A stretch of 64,000 nucleotides of DNA from Musa acuminata AAA Group (taxonomy: Eukaryota > Streptophyta > Magnoliopsida > Zingiberales > Musaceae): NCBI RefSeq assembly GCF_036884655.1, contig NC_088339.1:25873501-25937500 (forward strand), written 5' to 3'. Of the stretch, positions 47,296 through 63,639 are shown piece after piece (position 1 is the stretch's first letter; each line of letters begins with the position of its first letter). A program made the position numbers and the translations under genes. The notes below the pieces were generated by a model. The model saw nothing but the letters and a program-made list of their open reading frames with translations. It did no database searches and had not been told where the DNA came from.

Positions 47296-49072
47296 CAGAT
47301 AGATGCATAGGAAAAAGACACAGAATTATACACAAATATACATAAATACCTATATGTTACAACCTTAATATTGTTGACCAGGGAGTCGATACGACCTAGC
47401 CCCATCCCGAAGGTATAAGCTCGTCCTGAAAGCTTACTTAATGCTCTTGAATACTAATGGGGTGAGGCGAACTAACTAAAACGATCTTGAGGTGTCGCTT
47501 GTTCGCTCGAGGTGAATTTTATGTTTGAACCGAGGTGGTTGGAGCTTCCTCGGGATTCTGGAGTCGAACCGAGGTGTGTCTTGGTTTTATCCAGATTCCT
47601 ACACATGAGATTAGCATCATGAAAATTCCCAACTCGACCCCTCCGATGATAGAATCAGTAGTGGGAATGAGAATAGTAGGCTTTTTTTTTTCGTCCCCCT
47701 TTTGGGTTTCGGGTGTTTACTTTTATACTTGGACGACCGATTATGGGAGACTGATAGCTCCTTCAAGGGTTCATTTATGTTGATGATCGATTGGTTCCTT
47801 CTCTTATCAACAAAGGATAGTCAAAGGGGCATCGTTTGTTTGGACTGACATCTGTATAGGAAAAGAGCATGGAGATTGCCCATGTCAAACGATCGGGAAA
47901 AGGAAGATGAATTTGGACATCGGGGATTAATATCCCTTGGAAATGGAGAAGACGTATTTTAATGAAAGTGAGAATTTTGAGTAAAACAGTAACGAGCCTC
48001 GATTAATAGTAAAATAATAATTTTTATATAGATTTAAGAAAAAAATATTTTATAATATAAATAAAAATATTCTCCTCTCCTTATATTCCGTTTTTGATAG
48101 ATGTGCACGTGACTCAATCTTTCATTGAAACTCATTTTTTCTTAATGATAATGCTGCCACATTGTTATTTGAGCTTGAAGTATAATTATCGAGCTAATAG
48201 ATTTATCAGTTTGGTTGAATCAAAACTACATGAAATGTAACCCAATGATAACTAATGATGATTTGTAATCCTATACAATGAATTTTGGGATAGTGATTCA
48301 TGCACGATACAATTTATTTGGTGAGTGAGTGAAATCGTAACAGAGCGTAACAATAATAGCCAAAGAAGATAAGAGTGACAGGCTTGTGAAGGCAGCAGCA
48401 GACAAAACGTCTCACAAGCCATGTGTAGTAGTTTTAAGGGAAGTTTGAGCTTCCATCACTTCAAAATTACTTTTCGCCAATTCAATTGGCTTTAGAATCT
48501 CAATTGTTACATTTCCCTAAATGTTCGGATACATTGAAATTTGAGTGACATTATAGCCGATACATGGGAGTCAGACATCATCAAGTGGTGATGAACCATC
48601 CTCTACTTCAGTTGAAGCATCAAATACATCAAAAAAATATGAATGACTAAAGAAGACTTGGAGACCTGTAGCTAATAGCACCTGCACTAAACCGTCATCT
48701 TCAGGTCTAAAAAGCAACCTGCTTGCCAAACTCTGTCATTTCAACTATGAATCATCCATCTACTATGTTCAGAGGCATGCTTTATTACCATGTATGCAGC
48801 CCCCTCAGATTCCTTATGATGTCACAGGCTTCGATTAAAAATGTGAGCAATATCCGGAAGCAAGATTCCAATAAGAAGGACCTGATGAACAGATAAAAAG
48901 CAAAGAGATGATCAACTAAGGAAAAGCAAATGATCAATTGATGTCAATTCTAATAGACTAATTATAAATTGCAACAAAAATGAAGAAAGAAAAAAGTTAA
49001 TATATGCTTCCAGCAGCATATCAGAATATTATAGAATGAGGCAGTGATGGGTTCTGAGACTTGCTTACTTGT
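47296..49072. other. PsaH upstream DNA and TCX 3' flank
   Basis: The segment 47370-47780 has retroelement-like texture (GACCAGGGAGTCGATACGACC..., CCTCGGGATTCTGGAGTCG, mixed GC) but no LTR pair or coding domain. From 47950 to 48300 the DNA is AT-rich spacer. The right part includes the TCX 3' UTR. No gene is supported. Confidence 0.45.
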
Positions 49073-52000
49073 TCACGTATCCGATTTCTCAATCTTAGGT
49101 TTGATGTCGCCATTTCCTATGGCTGCTTGTCTGATAGGAGTATGCTTATTAGGATAAGCAGGGATTGGTTTCAACATCTGAGGCATCTCCATAGCAGTTG
49201 GCATTGTAGTCCTAGCAGCGGCATTTTGAGCTGATTCCATATGATAAGGTGTTTCATACTTTGCAGACATGGATGAGTACTTCTCTTCTGCAACACGTCA
49301 GAGAAGAAAGCATCGGATCTGAACTAGCAATGCAAAAACAAGAAATTGTATACTGCTTAGTCTAAATAATTAAAACATCATTATTCAATGGCACCTTTGG
49401 ACAATCGAGGGAAAATGATTTTCATTATAACTGAGACACTTTATCACATAATGACTTTTGTGTCAATTCAGGTTAGAGAAAGAGACTCTCAAAACTGCAT
49501 GAAGTTGCCATTTTAGAATTTCAACTTAATAGCAAAATGAGTCATTCCTCACAACAAGATTATCCTGATACTAATACTTCCCAAACATTCAAACAGGCTA
49601 ACTGGGGATAATAAAAAGATCACATCTTTCTGATAACAACAGAAAAAACACTTGGATGACAGAATCAGGTTCAGAATCTGGGCAAGACAAACGGTCAAAA
49701 CAAAGATTTCACATAAAACAAATGTCCACCTTTCGTGGTCAAAAGACACTTCAAATTTCAGAAGAAACAAACATAGATGAAAGAACAAAATGATCCATGG
49801 TCATTCTGAAATGACATAATCAGCAGACTCAGTTAAAACTATTTATCTCTACTACCACGGCACAAGGAGAAAATGTTTACCTTTCATTCGTCCATAGGTA
49901 ACTAGCTTGTGGAGATAGTCTCTGAACTCCATTAATACACACCTTTCTTGCTCCGCATAGACCTCTGACATGCTCTGGTCGTTGGAAGATCTTGGAGCTG
50001 TACCAGTAGCTCGAGATGCCATAAAAATTGTGTCTTGCTCATCGCACATCAGTGCCAGTGTACCAGGAGACATCGACCGTTCACCCTTCTGTCCATCCCC
50101 AGAATCAGATCCAGACTCTTCGGTGTTAGTTTTGTCTATAGGAATTCCACTTGAATACTCATCCACTAATGCATTCTGCATGTCTGGATCTTTCTGACTC
50201 TGATCTCTGTCATGATTTGGTGGTCTGAGAGAGCTTTCATCTTGACCTTCCTTCTCTTCTAACCTCTCCTGAACTCTTCTGTCTGAAACATTTTACGTCA
50301 GAGAATAAGGATTTGACGGAATCAAAGGTAAATGACCCATAAAGAACCCAAATTCAGACTCAGCAGCAACATATAGCCAACAAAATCAGCATATGTTAGG
50401 CAAAAGAAAATTTTGATCAAGTAGAAATTGGTCAACACCAATATCGCTAAAACCAAATCTTTCGACCGAAGTATCTTAAATTCTAGCATTCATGAAACTC
50501 CAAAATAATTAATTATATACTATATTAAGTTCCGCACAAACACTGATGAAACATGCATTTGTTGAAGTATTTTATTTCACAACCAATGTTTTTAGTAAAA
50601 TTACGATTCAAACCCCCATTTATCAGAAAATCCTGCACCTTGTATCTTCCATGCTAATTTACAAAATATAGATTTTCTCTGACTTTGATGTCCAGAAAGA
50701 GAGAAGTAGTCAACATTCTAGAAGGCTACTCGATGAGCACATTCACCAGGCCCCAGCATCGGACTTTGTTCATTACCATATAAGATATGTTTCAATGGAA
50801 CAGTAGCATTCTGACGGTTGCATTACTTGCAATTTAACAAGAACCAAACAATGGTTACTATATATTCAGAATCCAAGTGTATGATCAGAAAGTAAAAATA
50901 TCAAATGAATCAACAGAGCTCAAGATAATAATAGGTCAGCAAATAGAAAATGCATAGAAAGAAAGAAGCATAACAACTGTTTTTATAAAATTTCCAGAAG
51001 AAAATAAATAATCTAGTAAAGAATTTAAGACAGAACGAAGAAATATATTCAAAAACTCTTTTTCCTTTATGAAAAAAATACATAAAGCATTAGAATGACT
51101 GGGTTAGTTTCGAATAATTAAATATGTGAACAATGGAAGAACAAAATTCTCCTCATGACTGTCCACTTCATTCTTTTGATATGTGTCACGTATGGGTAAC
51201 ATAACCGTTGCAAGCTGACATAGGATGGAGATGTAAGCATGTTTAACTTGTCCTATACTGCAACGGTTTTCAATAATTAAATATGTAAACAATGAAAGAA
51301 TCATGACTGTCCACTTCTTTTTTTTTTAATGTGTCATGGAACAGTTTTTTGTGGTGACATGGGTAACATAACAGTTGCAAGCCGACATAGGATGGAGGTG
51401 TTTGCATGTTTAGCTTGTTCTATTCTGCAGCAATATTACTCAAATTGATAGTCCAAAGTGTACCAGAATACTGTATGAATCAGTTATTGAAAACTGTCAA
51501 TTACTGTGGCAGTCATACCGGAAAATGTTTTGGCAACCTCTCCAGACACTACCACCAAAAGCTTGCACAGATCCCTAACGTGCTCAGGTTGAACTATGTC
51601 TGCTAGAAGAGACCTTCAGATGACCAACAAAAATTAAACCTTGAAGGCACAAAAAAACAACAATTCAAAAGTTCCACAAACAAGATTAATTAAATAAAGA
51701 AGAAAACTATTGGTAGATTGACTTTAACCTGTAAGTGACCTTAGTGGATGCCGCAGGAGCAGTATTAATAGCACAAGCCACAGGAATGGAAGCAAAAGAA
51801 GAGCCCGATGCTGAAGCGTTAGCCTAATAAATGCAGAGTAGCATTGGTAACAACAATGATAAAAATTATTCTCCAATGTAAAGTCCGGCAAAGGTTAATC
51901 AAGCAGTCATGTGCAAGTCAGAAGAGTGACAATAAATCACTGTTACATCTTCTTTCATTGCCTATAAATGCCTGTCAGAAAAGCCCTTTGGACAAAGTTA

Positions 52001-55000
52001 ACTTAGCCATCGCATGGGCAATCATCCAGATTTTCAATCAATCCATGCAATGCAAAATTTGAAGTGAACAATAAATTTTTGTCTGATTATTTAGTACCAA
52101 TTTCATGGAAATAACAAGTAAAATAACAAAATAATCTCTATAATATTGCAAATATCAAAAAATTACCTGTGGAATTTGTGCAAGCCTTTGAGTGGGTTGA
52201 TCCTTTACTGATGCACCAGCTAACAGCACTTGGTTTTTTCTCTTCCTTGGTGCTGAGGGAGACATGAACCCGGAGGGACCAATAGCCCCATTCAGGGCTG
52301 CATTGGTTGCCTGCTGCATGTAAAGAATGCTCCCATGATCACCCCGAAAAAGAGCCTTCCTCTCTTCACTCCCTTCAAAGTTCTTACAGTCCATACATTT
52401 ACAATTATCAGAGCAAAGAATGTTGGCTTGGAAGCACTCGCAGTATTTCTTGAGGCAACCAGACTTCTTACAGTGGCATCCTTTATTGTGCTTTCCCACT
52501 AAAGGAAGTTCTCCTGCCTCATCCTAGCAAATATAAACATATTAATATTAGTAATTAGCACATATATTAAAAAAAATTCCTTTAGGCAAAATGGAACTTT
52601 TATTTCTTATCCTGAAAGTAGCTTAAAAGGATTTTATATAGGAGTCCTAAAACATATTTTTTATAGAACAAGATAAACAAAACTTTCGTGATCACTTAAT
52701 TGCCTGTTTGACTTGCAGAAGATTGAGAACTTCACGAACATGTCCTCTGAACTAATCACTTATTTCTCATCACCTATCACCACCTTGAGAGCATATACAA
52801 GCCATCAATATCAAAAAATATAATTGTTCTTTTCTGAGAACAATTGCTAAGTTGCTCAAAACTCACAATAATCTGTTGTTATCATAGGACGCAATTGCTA
52901 AAATTTGTCATTACTTGCAGAGTATAATATAAGACCCAATCACCAAATGTGCCAAATATCTTGAATGTCACACCTTGTGAAACAAACCAATTATTTAATT
53001 ATTCTAGGATATTAACTACATACCCTGCTATCCCGCAGTGTGTGTGGGCTACTTCCAATCTTAGGCCTGAAGGCATTAGGATTGCGCTCTAGAGTAGCTT
53101 CAACAGCCTCACGCCTGGCAGCTTCATTCTCGATATTGTTACAGCAGTTTGCACAGTTGCAGCCATCACAATAAACTCCAGACGCAAAACACTCACAGTA
53201 CCTAAGCATGCAATAATGAAAACGTTAATATAAGGACAATATGCTAGTTTACAAGAGGACATATAAATAAAACCATAATATCAAGCACTTAATTGCAAGA
53301 CTATGTTTTATACCACAAAAGACAGAACTCAGCATGAACGGGACAAAAATATCTAGTAGTAGTATTTGCATATTCACTGAAATTTTCAAGCGACTAGCAA
53401 AATAGAAACTCTAGCATAGTAAAGAAACTTAATGTCCCCATTCCATATTTGTGAAGCATTTAGCTGCAAGACTGCAGGCATAAACTTTCCTTATCTGGAG
53501 TGCACAGCAAAATTCATTTTAGACGAGCAAGTAAATAACCAATACTCCTTCTGGCATAAAACCTATCAAACAGAGTAAGCACCTAGAGATTTTCCCGCAT
53601 TTTTCGTTAATTATTTTCATCAAGTGGGATTCTTGCGATGTATCTATCCTTAATTAAAAAACTAGAGATAAGGGTAATGAATTAGACAGAATTATTCAAA
53701 CGATTATTGAACTCTCTCTGCACATTATTCATGAGTCATCTACAACTTCCTTGGGAAACAAGTTATTCATAACCCAAGATTTAGTTTCTAAAGGTACCAC
53801 AAGGAAGAATTTTATATATGACTAATTTACCAACAAAAACTGACAAATTCACTAGCATATGAACTTCGCTTACATAATTAATTAATAATCAAGTTGCATG
53901 CCTGACTTATCAGAAATCTGTTTTCCATTAATGAATATCAATAATCATAATACATCCAATATTTACCATGCTAATTCTCAGTCAGAGAAATCAGACAGGG
54001 AAGGCACCATAATACATCATAGCTCATACAACCGAAGTACAACACTCTGCGACTACTACAATTAAGTGTAGCTAAAATAGCAATAAGTGCTATGTAACAA
54101 TTTAAGTTGTGTGAGTTCTGTGTTTGTCTAGATGGGAGGTCTAGGAATATGTGTTACATAGGCCTGCACTTGATGAACCATATACATGAAATCACCGTGT
54201 AGCAATTACTGCACTAGTAAGGTTTAATCAGTCAATCTATCCAATGACCATCTTAAGTGGTAGTTAACTAATGCTATGAGATATTGTAACACTGAATATG
54301 GGTCACAATCAAGATACCAATTGCAAATTACCGCTGCAGCATAAGCATCAAGTCAGAAATTCCATGGTTGTTTTGGCTGTAAGAAGCAGCTAGTGAACTA
54401 AGAAGTCTTAGTAATTAACTACTTGAAAAAATCTTCTAGAGGACAGGGATTAAAGGAGCATAACAGAGACACAGATGATAATTTCTGACAATATTTACAA
54501 CAGATTTCCTTTTTTGGGGTCCTATCCTGCCACAAGGCATGATGTTTTATGGCATTCTTGGTCATCTGTGCAATCCTTAGACTATAGATGATCTCAAAGA
54601 AGTAACTATGCCATTCAAGTGTTAACACACCATAATCTTATCATGAAAAAAATGAAACTAAGAAGACGACAAAAACTTTCATAACAAAAGTTAATTCCAC
54701 CTACAGCTTCAAGCATTTTGAGTGTTTGCAGTTGCAGTTCTTCTTTCTTGTTGGAGTACCATCTTTTGCATCATGTAATGGTCGTGGCCTTGATTTGGGT
54801 GATGCTGGCTTCCTGGAGAGGTTGGTTGTAAGATAGTGAGCCCTTCTTTGCAACAAAAAGCAATAATACACAGAGACATCAGGTAAAGATAAAAGCTTCT
54901 CTACTGCTAGTCATGCCTCCGAGAATATTAATAGGTATCCCTCCCAAGACTTGCATGTCACTGAAAAAATATGGATGTACTAATGTAACTAATAGATTGC

Positions 55001-55897
55001 AGCATGTTCAATACAAGAATATCTCGGAATAAACTTTGATGCTTGATATACCCTGGGCATTTAGAGAAATATGTTGAAGGGACGAAAGCAGACATATTAG
55101 CCACTAAAAACTATGACTGAAAAGAAGCAGAAGGTTGATAAAAAAGAGTAATCAATTTCAAAGTTCTCATCTACTGTAGAAGACAGTCTAATTCAACTGT
55201 AATCGTAAGAATTAATAGTGTACTTTTGAAAGACTCCTGTGTCCTAAATGACATATATGAAATATACGGATGAATCTTATCACTATAAATCCATCATTAT
55301 TAGCATCATTAAATACTGGCCAAGATGTCCAAATCTAACAAGATTTAAGCTTGTAGTCCGAAGTAAAAGAACACTCAAATACAAAGAACAAACAAACAAA
55401 CGAATGAAAACAAAAAAGGACATTTCTGATGCATTATATTTCGAATTGCATTCCGAATTAAAAGACGAGGAATCTTAACATAAGAGCACTGCAGGGACAG
55501 TTTCAGACGGAGCGGAGAAACTCTCATGGCCATCCTTCGCCATATAACCTTAGAAGGTAGAAACTCAAGCTCCCAAAACCTAACCTAAGATTTAGAAGAT
55601 TTGCGCAAATCCATAGTGATTTCAAAAAGCCCGTTAGATATTAACTCACGCAGCCACAGAATTTGAAGGAACAGAGGGGCTCAAGGGATCCGGCGTGGGC
55701 CACGGCGGTCGTTGCTGCTGCTGCTGCTGCTGCTGCCGCTGCTGCTGCAGTTGCTGCGGTGGATCAAGGACCACCGGTACGCCCGCCGAAGGCGGGGCTC
55801 CGCAACAAGCCGCGGCCGTGAAATCCAGCTGGCGGACGAGCTTTCTTGGAGGGAAATCAGTCGACGCCGACGCAACAGGTTGAACACTTTGCTCCAT
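49073..55897 (-). CDS. CXC (tesmin/TSO1-like, CPP) DNA-binding protein, TCX5/6-like
   Basis: Eight minus-strand exons, 55897-55650, 54812-54705, 53201-53024, 52523-52167, 51823-51729, 51613-51519, 50282-49881 and 49287-49073, join in phase to 565 aa. Two cysteine-rich CXC repeats are clear: [19 protein letters not shown] through CNCANCCN (from about residue 108) and [19 protein letters not shown] through CKCMDCKN (from about 188). They are linked by the family motif [10 protein letters not shown]. After them comes a helical stretch [20 protein letters not shown] and an acidic/Ser tail. The N-terminus carries a short KLVRQLDF motif and a polyGln run encoded by CAG at about 55711-55750. CPP/TCX proteins are LIN54-like and, in Arabidopsis, TCX5/6 act in the DREAM repressor complex binding CHR-like sites of cell-cycle genes. 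The ATG at 55897 is the first in the frame; upstream in-frame codons lack an ATG. Confidence 0.93.
51113..51434. repeat. 159-bp tandem duplication in TCX intron 6
   Basis: The unit AATAATTAAATATGTGAACA starts at 51113 and recurs at 51272 with a 159-bp period. Shared runs include CATGACTGTCCACTTC, GGGTAACATAAC and GACATAGGATGGAG. The second copy has a T-run replacing part of the unit. The duplication lies in the 1.2-kb intron between exons 6 and 7, close to exon 6. No coding meaning; the frames across it are by-products. Confidence 0.85.
55711..55750. repeat. Trinucleotide (CTG/CAG) repeat in TCX exon 1
   Basis: A GCT/CTG run on + reads as CAG-type codons on the coding strand and encodes a polyGln stretch of about 9 residues, with one imperfect interruption next to a second short Gln cluster. 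Such repeats are often polymorphic in length between varieties. Confidence 0.85.
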
Positions 55898-57736
55898 CGG
55901 AGTCGTCAATCGCCGATTCAAGGACCAATTCGAGAAAACTGCCAAAGGTCCCCTCCAGAATTCGGGTCCTCCTTAAAAATCTGAACCCGCACAGATGCCC
56001 AACGGCTGGAGATCACTTGGATCGAGCACTGGAAATCCCGCAGATCGCCGGAGGTGGAGACCAAAGAAGGTCCCGTGGAGCCTCGGAAGATCTCCGGCGT
56101 CGGAGAGGGAATTAAACGGCAGAGATCCACCGAGAGGAGCAGCGACGGGTGGTGGAGGGCGGGGGATAAAGGTGGATTTTTTATTCGGGTGCGGGAAATC
56201 TTTCGAGCACAAGGAGATGAGAAGGGGGAGGAAGAAGCGAAGTGCTTTCTCTCTCTCTCCCTCTCTACTTTTAAATCGAATTCTAATATTTCGACGGACA
56301 GATTTAGGTCGAAGAGGCGATCGGACGGTCATTCTCTCGAGAAGAGATCGTGCGGTTAAAATTCATAGGTTCTCGATGTCGGGCCGTCCGATCCAAGAAA
56401 AGGAAGATTTTTATTGTAGGGAAATTTGTGGATGTACGTCACAAGACGGCGGTGATATGATCCTGTAATATATTTCTGGGTAATTTACTCACAAAAATCA
56501 CTTATATTTATATTTTATCATCTTTTTCAAAATATTCAATTCACTTTCATTATATTGGACCTAAAAAATATGTATATAAATATAAAAATAATAAAAAAAA
56601 AATAACTTTTATGTTTTTTGGACAAATTTTATCAAAATGATGCAACATATTGGACTTACTATAAAAATCCCTAAAATCAGTAAAGTGCCTATTTATATCA
56701 TATTTTCATTTGATGGTTAAAATTTAAGATGAACGGCTACATTCGACAGCGTAATTAGGAGTAACGTAATTTTATTTTGATTTTGATTATATATGGAGTG
56801 TAATACAAATCTTTTTCAAGAGTAACAATATACAGTTTGTTTAACTCATCTCAATCTCTTAATGTATCATACAAATATGATATACATGATGATGTCATTA
56901 GTTTTTCTATTTTTATATTATTTATGAGTTTTGAGTCAATTCAATAATTAAGTGTGACACAACTCATTAATAAATATGACATGATAAAGTTGGTCTAACT
57001 TACTTCAGTCTTTTAATAAATATAACCTAAATAGTAATTTTCATAATTTTTTATTTTTAAATAAAAATTATATATATAATTTGAATAAATTCATGCTAAA
57101 CCCATGCTAATTACGTATTACAATTTTATAATTTTTGCTTGGATGCTATTGTAATCTCTCTCTATATACAAAACAAATAACTCTATTTGTCCTAATGTTA
57201 TCGGATACATTAACAAAAAAAAATATAAGACATGACAATAACATTTTGGATCACTATGAAAATGATTGACAAAAATAAAATTTTTCGACCAATTTCATAT
57301 TCAACTAAGATGTTTTTATTTTGATAAAATAAAAAGAAATAATATTAAAATTACTTTTTTACTTATAATATTCTTATCAACTTTCATTTATTTCACTTTC
57401 ATCCCATGTAAAATTTTCAAACACGAAAATCCTAATACTAATAGGATAAAAGTACAATAGCTAATATGCAAATTAGCCACTCAAAACCTGTAAGTCATGT
57501 GATAACACTTCCATCGCATGTAAATTTTTTGTTGGCAGGTAAACCAATTATGAACAGCTTTTATAGGTAAATTGTCTTGGATATTTTTAGTTTATTTATT
57601 TATTTTTGCTATAAGTCATGAGATTGATTATATGGATATTTATTTACATGGATAAATATGCTAGCATAAATTTATACGAAAAATACGAAAATATTGTCAC
57701 ATAAAATGTACATATACACTAATATTTAATAAATGT

Positions 57737-57775
<39 letters not shown>

Positions 57776-57918
57776 TTATATACATCCCGGCTCCGATCCT
57801 GCTTACTTCCCAATCCCCCTTTACAGGCCGCCTCCCTCATCGACATCAGCGCACAGCGCCGCCTCCTCGATCCATCTCCGTCTTCCCCCAAGCCCCTCTC
57901 TTCTTGGAGCCCACCGCC
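55898..57918. other. Divergent promoter region of TCX and RH35
   Basis: The left 450 bp is GC-rich and includes the TCX leader; overlapping frames here on both strands are typical of GC-rich UTR DNA. From about 56470 to 57730 the DNA is very AT-rich, with no recognisable gene. The right edge holds a (TA)n run and the RH35 leader. Confidence 0.55.
57741..57771. repeat. (TA)n microsatellite near the RH35 start
   Basis: A TA run of about 31 bp ending some 148 bp upstream of the RH35 ATG, at a typical promoter position. It may serve as the TATA region as well as being a variable repeat. Confidence 0.85.
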
Positions 57919-61376
<3,458 letters not shown>

Positions 61377-62329
61377 TCCTGCTTCTTGTATCTGTATATA
61401 CGGCGAACTATTGCGGGATTTCCATTAATGACCAAGTTTTTACTATGTCTAGATGTCTGTAAACCAGGAAACATTTCTGTAATCAGATATTACAACCCAC
61501 CTTAAAATTCACAGTGCCCAACTTTTTTCAGTTGGATGGTGGAGAACTCCTTTGCTGTAGAGCAACATATCAGCTGCCAAATTTGTATGGAGTTTAGAAG
61601 TTATTTTAGCATCTTGAAACACATCATAATGTGAAAACATCAACGTGAATGCAGCCGAGTGATGCATTGCTTGTAATATAAGTGAGACATCAGTTTAATT
61701 ATGGAAGTCAACTAAATGCTCATCATCTTCAGGTTGCTTGTTGATTGTTATGATGATGTTGCTACTGTTTGGTAATTGACTATTGATTGTATTTTGGGTT
61801 TAAAGCCTTATGTACATATGCTGCAAAATCTAATTTTATCGACCGTATGCTTAATCGATGTATATATATAATTTTATTTGGTTAACCTTCTTTACTTCTT
61901 TTTCCTACTTAATAACGATAAGGGGAGCATACGAGAAATTATTTTGATTTTTAATTCCTAACATGTGAAAATATAGGAAAAAAAATAAAAGATTATTTTG
62001 TCAATTTGATTTAGTTGACATGATAAATTCAACCAATTAAACTTAATTCTCATAAACATGTCATCATAGTGTTCCGCTATTATTTAAGATTGGCTACAGG
62101 ATCTTTATATACCTATTTAAATTTTCAGTTAAACAATCAGCTACTTAAAATTTTCTATTGCTGCTAGTGAGTCTTTCTATTTCTCATTAAAAATTCGAAT
62201 AAATTCAAAACCTACTAACAATAACACATTTATGCCTCAATCACAAAATTATTGCTTATGATATATATTTTAAAGTAACTTCGCCTCAATATTTTTATCT
62301 TAACTGTACTAACTATTCCACACAGTAAG
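61377..62329. other. RH35 3' flank
   Basis: 3' UTR and AT-rich spacer of RH35. Nothing coding is seen. Confidence 0.6.
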
Positions 62330-63350
62330 GCTGTGCTCGTCCTGTGGCACGCAGCGGTGCAAGCATGTGCCGATCACTCCACGGTCGCCGTGGCCACCGG
62401 TGAGCAAAGCCGCCACCTTTAAGCACGAGATCCTCCACATGACCAAAGGTACGCAACTCTTTTATCTCTTCAGGCTTTCTCCGGTCGCTCTCTTCCTCGT
62501 CTCCTCTCCTGCTTCGTCGACTTGCGCTTCCGAGGCGTTTCTGCTAGCTAGGGATGTATCTCCACTACACTTTATAGTGCGTGATGGTCCAACCTGCATC
62601 GAGAGAAAGGTCATGGTGGCTCGACTATAGTTACTGATCTCTATGTACGTGTGTTTTCTTGAACAGTATCTCGTGCAGATGTTGTATGATCTTGATGGCT
62701 CCGGTGCAAGGACGATGCTCCTTCTCTACAACATCCATCTCCTTGGTGCTCTTTATCTGCTGCAGTGAGTAGGAGATACCTCGATCTGGAATCCCTCAGG
62801 TCATGGGCGAGGAAGCTGATGACTCCGACGACAAAGCTGACGAGGAGTTGCTTGCATCGACAGACAGCTCAAAACAGCAGAAGGTGGCTGCTCCACCGTC
62901 GTGTATGTACTATCTGTCTCGACCAACCGGAGGCATTTTTTAAGGGAGAACACAGCAGAATCCACTCATGAAAGCTGAAGTGATCGGGTCTCCAATCTGT
63001 GGCTAAAGGAAGAAGAAAGAAACCAGTGCAGCTGAATGGGAGCACATGGGTTACACCAACTCTACTGTCATACTCCCATTCTCGCATGCTTTGGCATAAA
63101 GCTCTGCAAGAGAATAACACCACATTTCTGGATGATTGGATGCTACACGCAGATGGCTCCTTTGGAGTCCCATCGTCGCTGAGCTGTTTGTATCCACTTT
63201 TCTTCTCCCTGAGAAGGTAAATGGCTCCCTTTCAGTTTTATCACCACTTCGATGCTATCTTCATACCTCAGACCACTGTGAAGCTAACGAAGAAGATGAC
63301 TTAGCAGTCTATGGATCTACGAATGCCCAAAGTAATTCAGGGAAGAAATA
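62330..63350 (+). pseudogene. Unexplained exon-like pieces, possibly a decayed gene
   Basis: A GC-richer patch at 62330-62450 has an exon-like shape: it follows a pyrimidine-poor CACAG and ends AAAG before GTACGC, with a short Cys/His-containing frame (CSSCGTQRCKHV). A second patch at 62668-62770 ends near TGCA before GTGAGT. A further GC-rich area covers 62770-63340. The frames are interrupted by stops and do not join into a protein I recognise. A relict gene, or the end of a gene with an unknown product, fits better than random DNA. The strand is a guess. Confidence 0.25.
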
Positions 63351-63611
63351 GGAACACCCTTCAGAGACTCGGATCCATGCAACAAAGGGAAAAAGAAAGC
63401 AGAGCTGCATCAGCCACTCACTCGAGACCATAACCTTTTTCATCGGGCCCCACAAGAGGAGCCAAACAAGAATCCAACACCAACCTCCCATGGATTTGGT
63501 TCCTTTCTACCGCGCCATCAATGTCCAGTGGTAGATTCGCCTGCTCGAAACATCAAACTATCATATGTCCCAGTCGCACCACCAACGACAGCAAACCTCA
63601 ACCGGGGTTCG

Positions 63612-63632
63612 GGGTAGGGTTAGGGTTAGGGA
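63612..63632. repeat. Short interstitial telomere-like repeat
   Basis: TAGGG followed by TTAGGG twice. Plant telomeres use TTTAGGG; this tract has the six-base form and is too short to be a telomere remnant. Telo-box-like AGGG/CCCTAA motifs occur in plant promoters of growth and translation genes. Confidence 0.5.
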
Positions 63633-63639
63633 CGCACGC

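Noticed and set aside
47370..47780. An LTR retrotransposon
   Set aside because: Sequence texture is suggestive, but no second LTR, primer-binding site or pol domain was found. It is noted only within the spacer description.
55973..56468. Overlapping frames of 100-157 codons on both strands near 56 kb
   Set aside because: Long frames on both strands at once are expected in GC-rich leader DNA. This is the TCX upstream region.
57733..57918. Upstream in-frame ATG extending RH35 by 62 residues
   Set aside because: The extension encodes an IYIY repeat from the (TA)n tract and has no match to RH35 homologues. The ATG at 57919 has a much better context.
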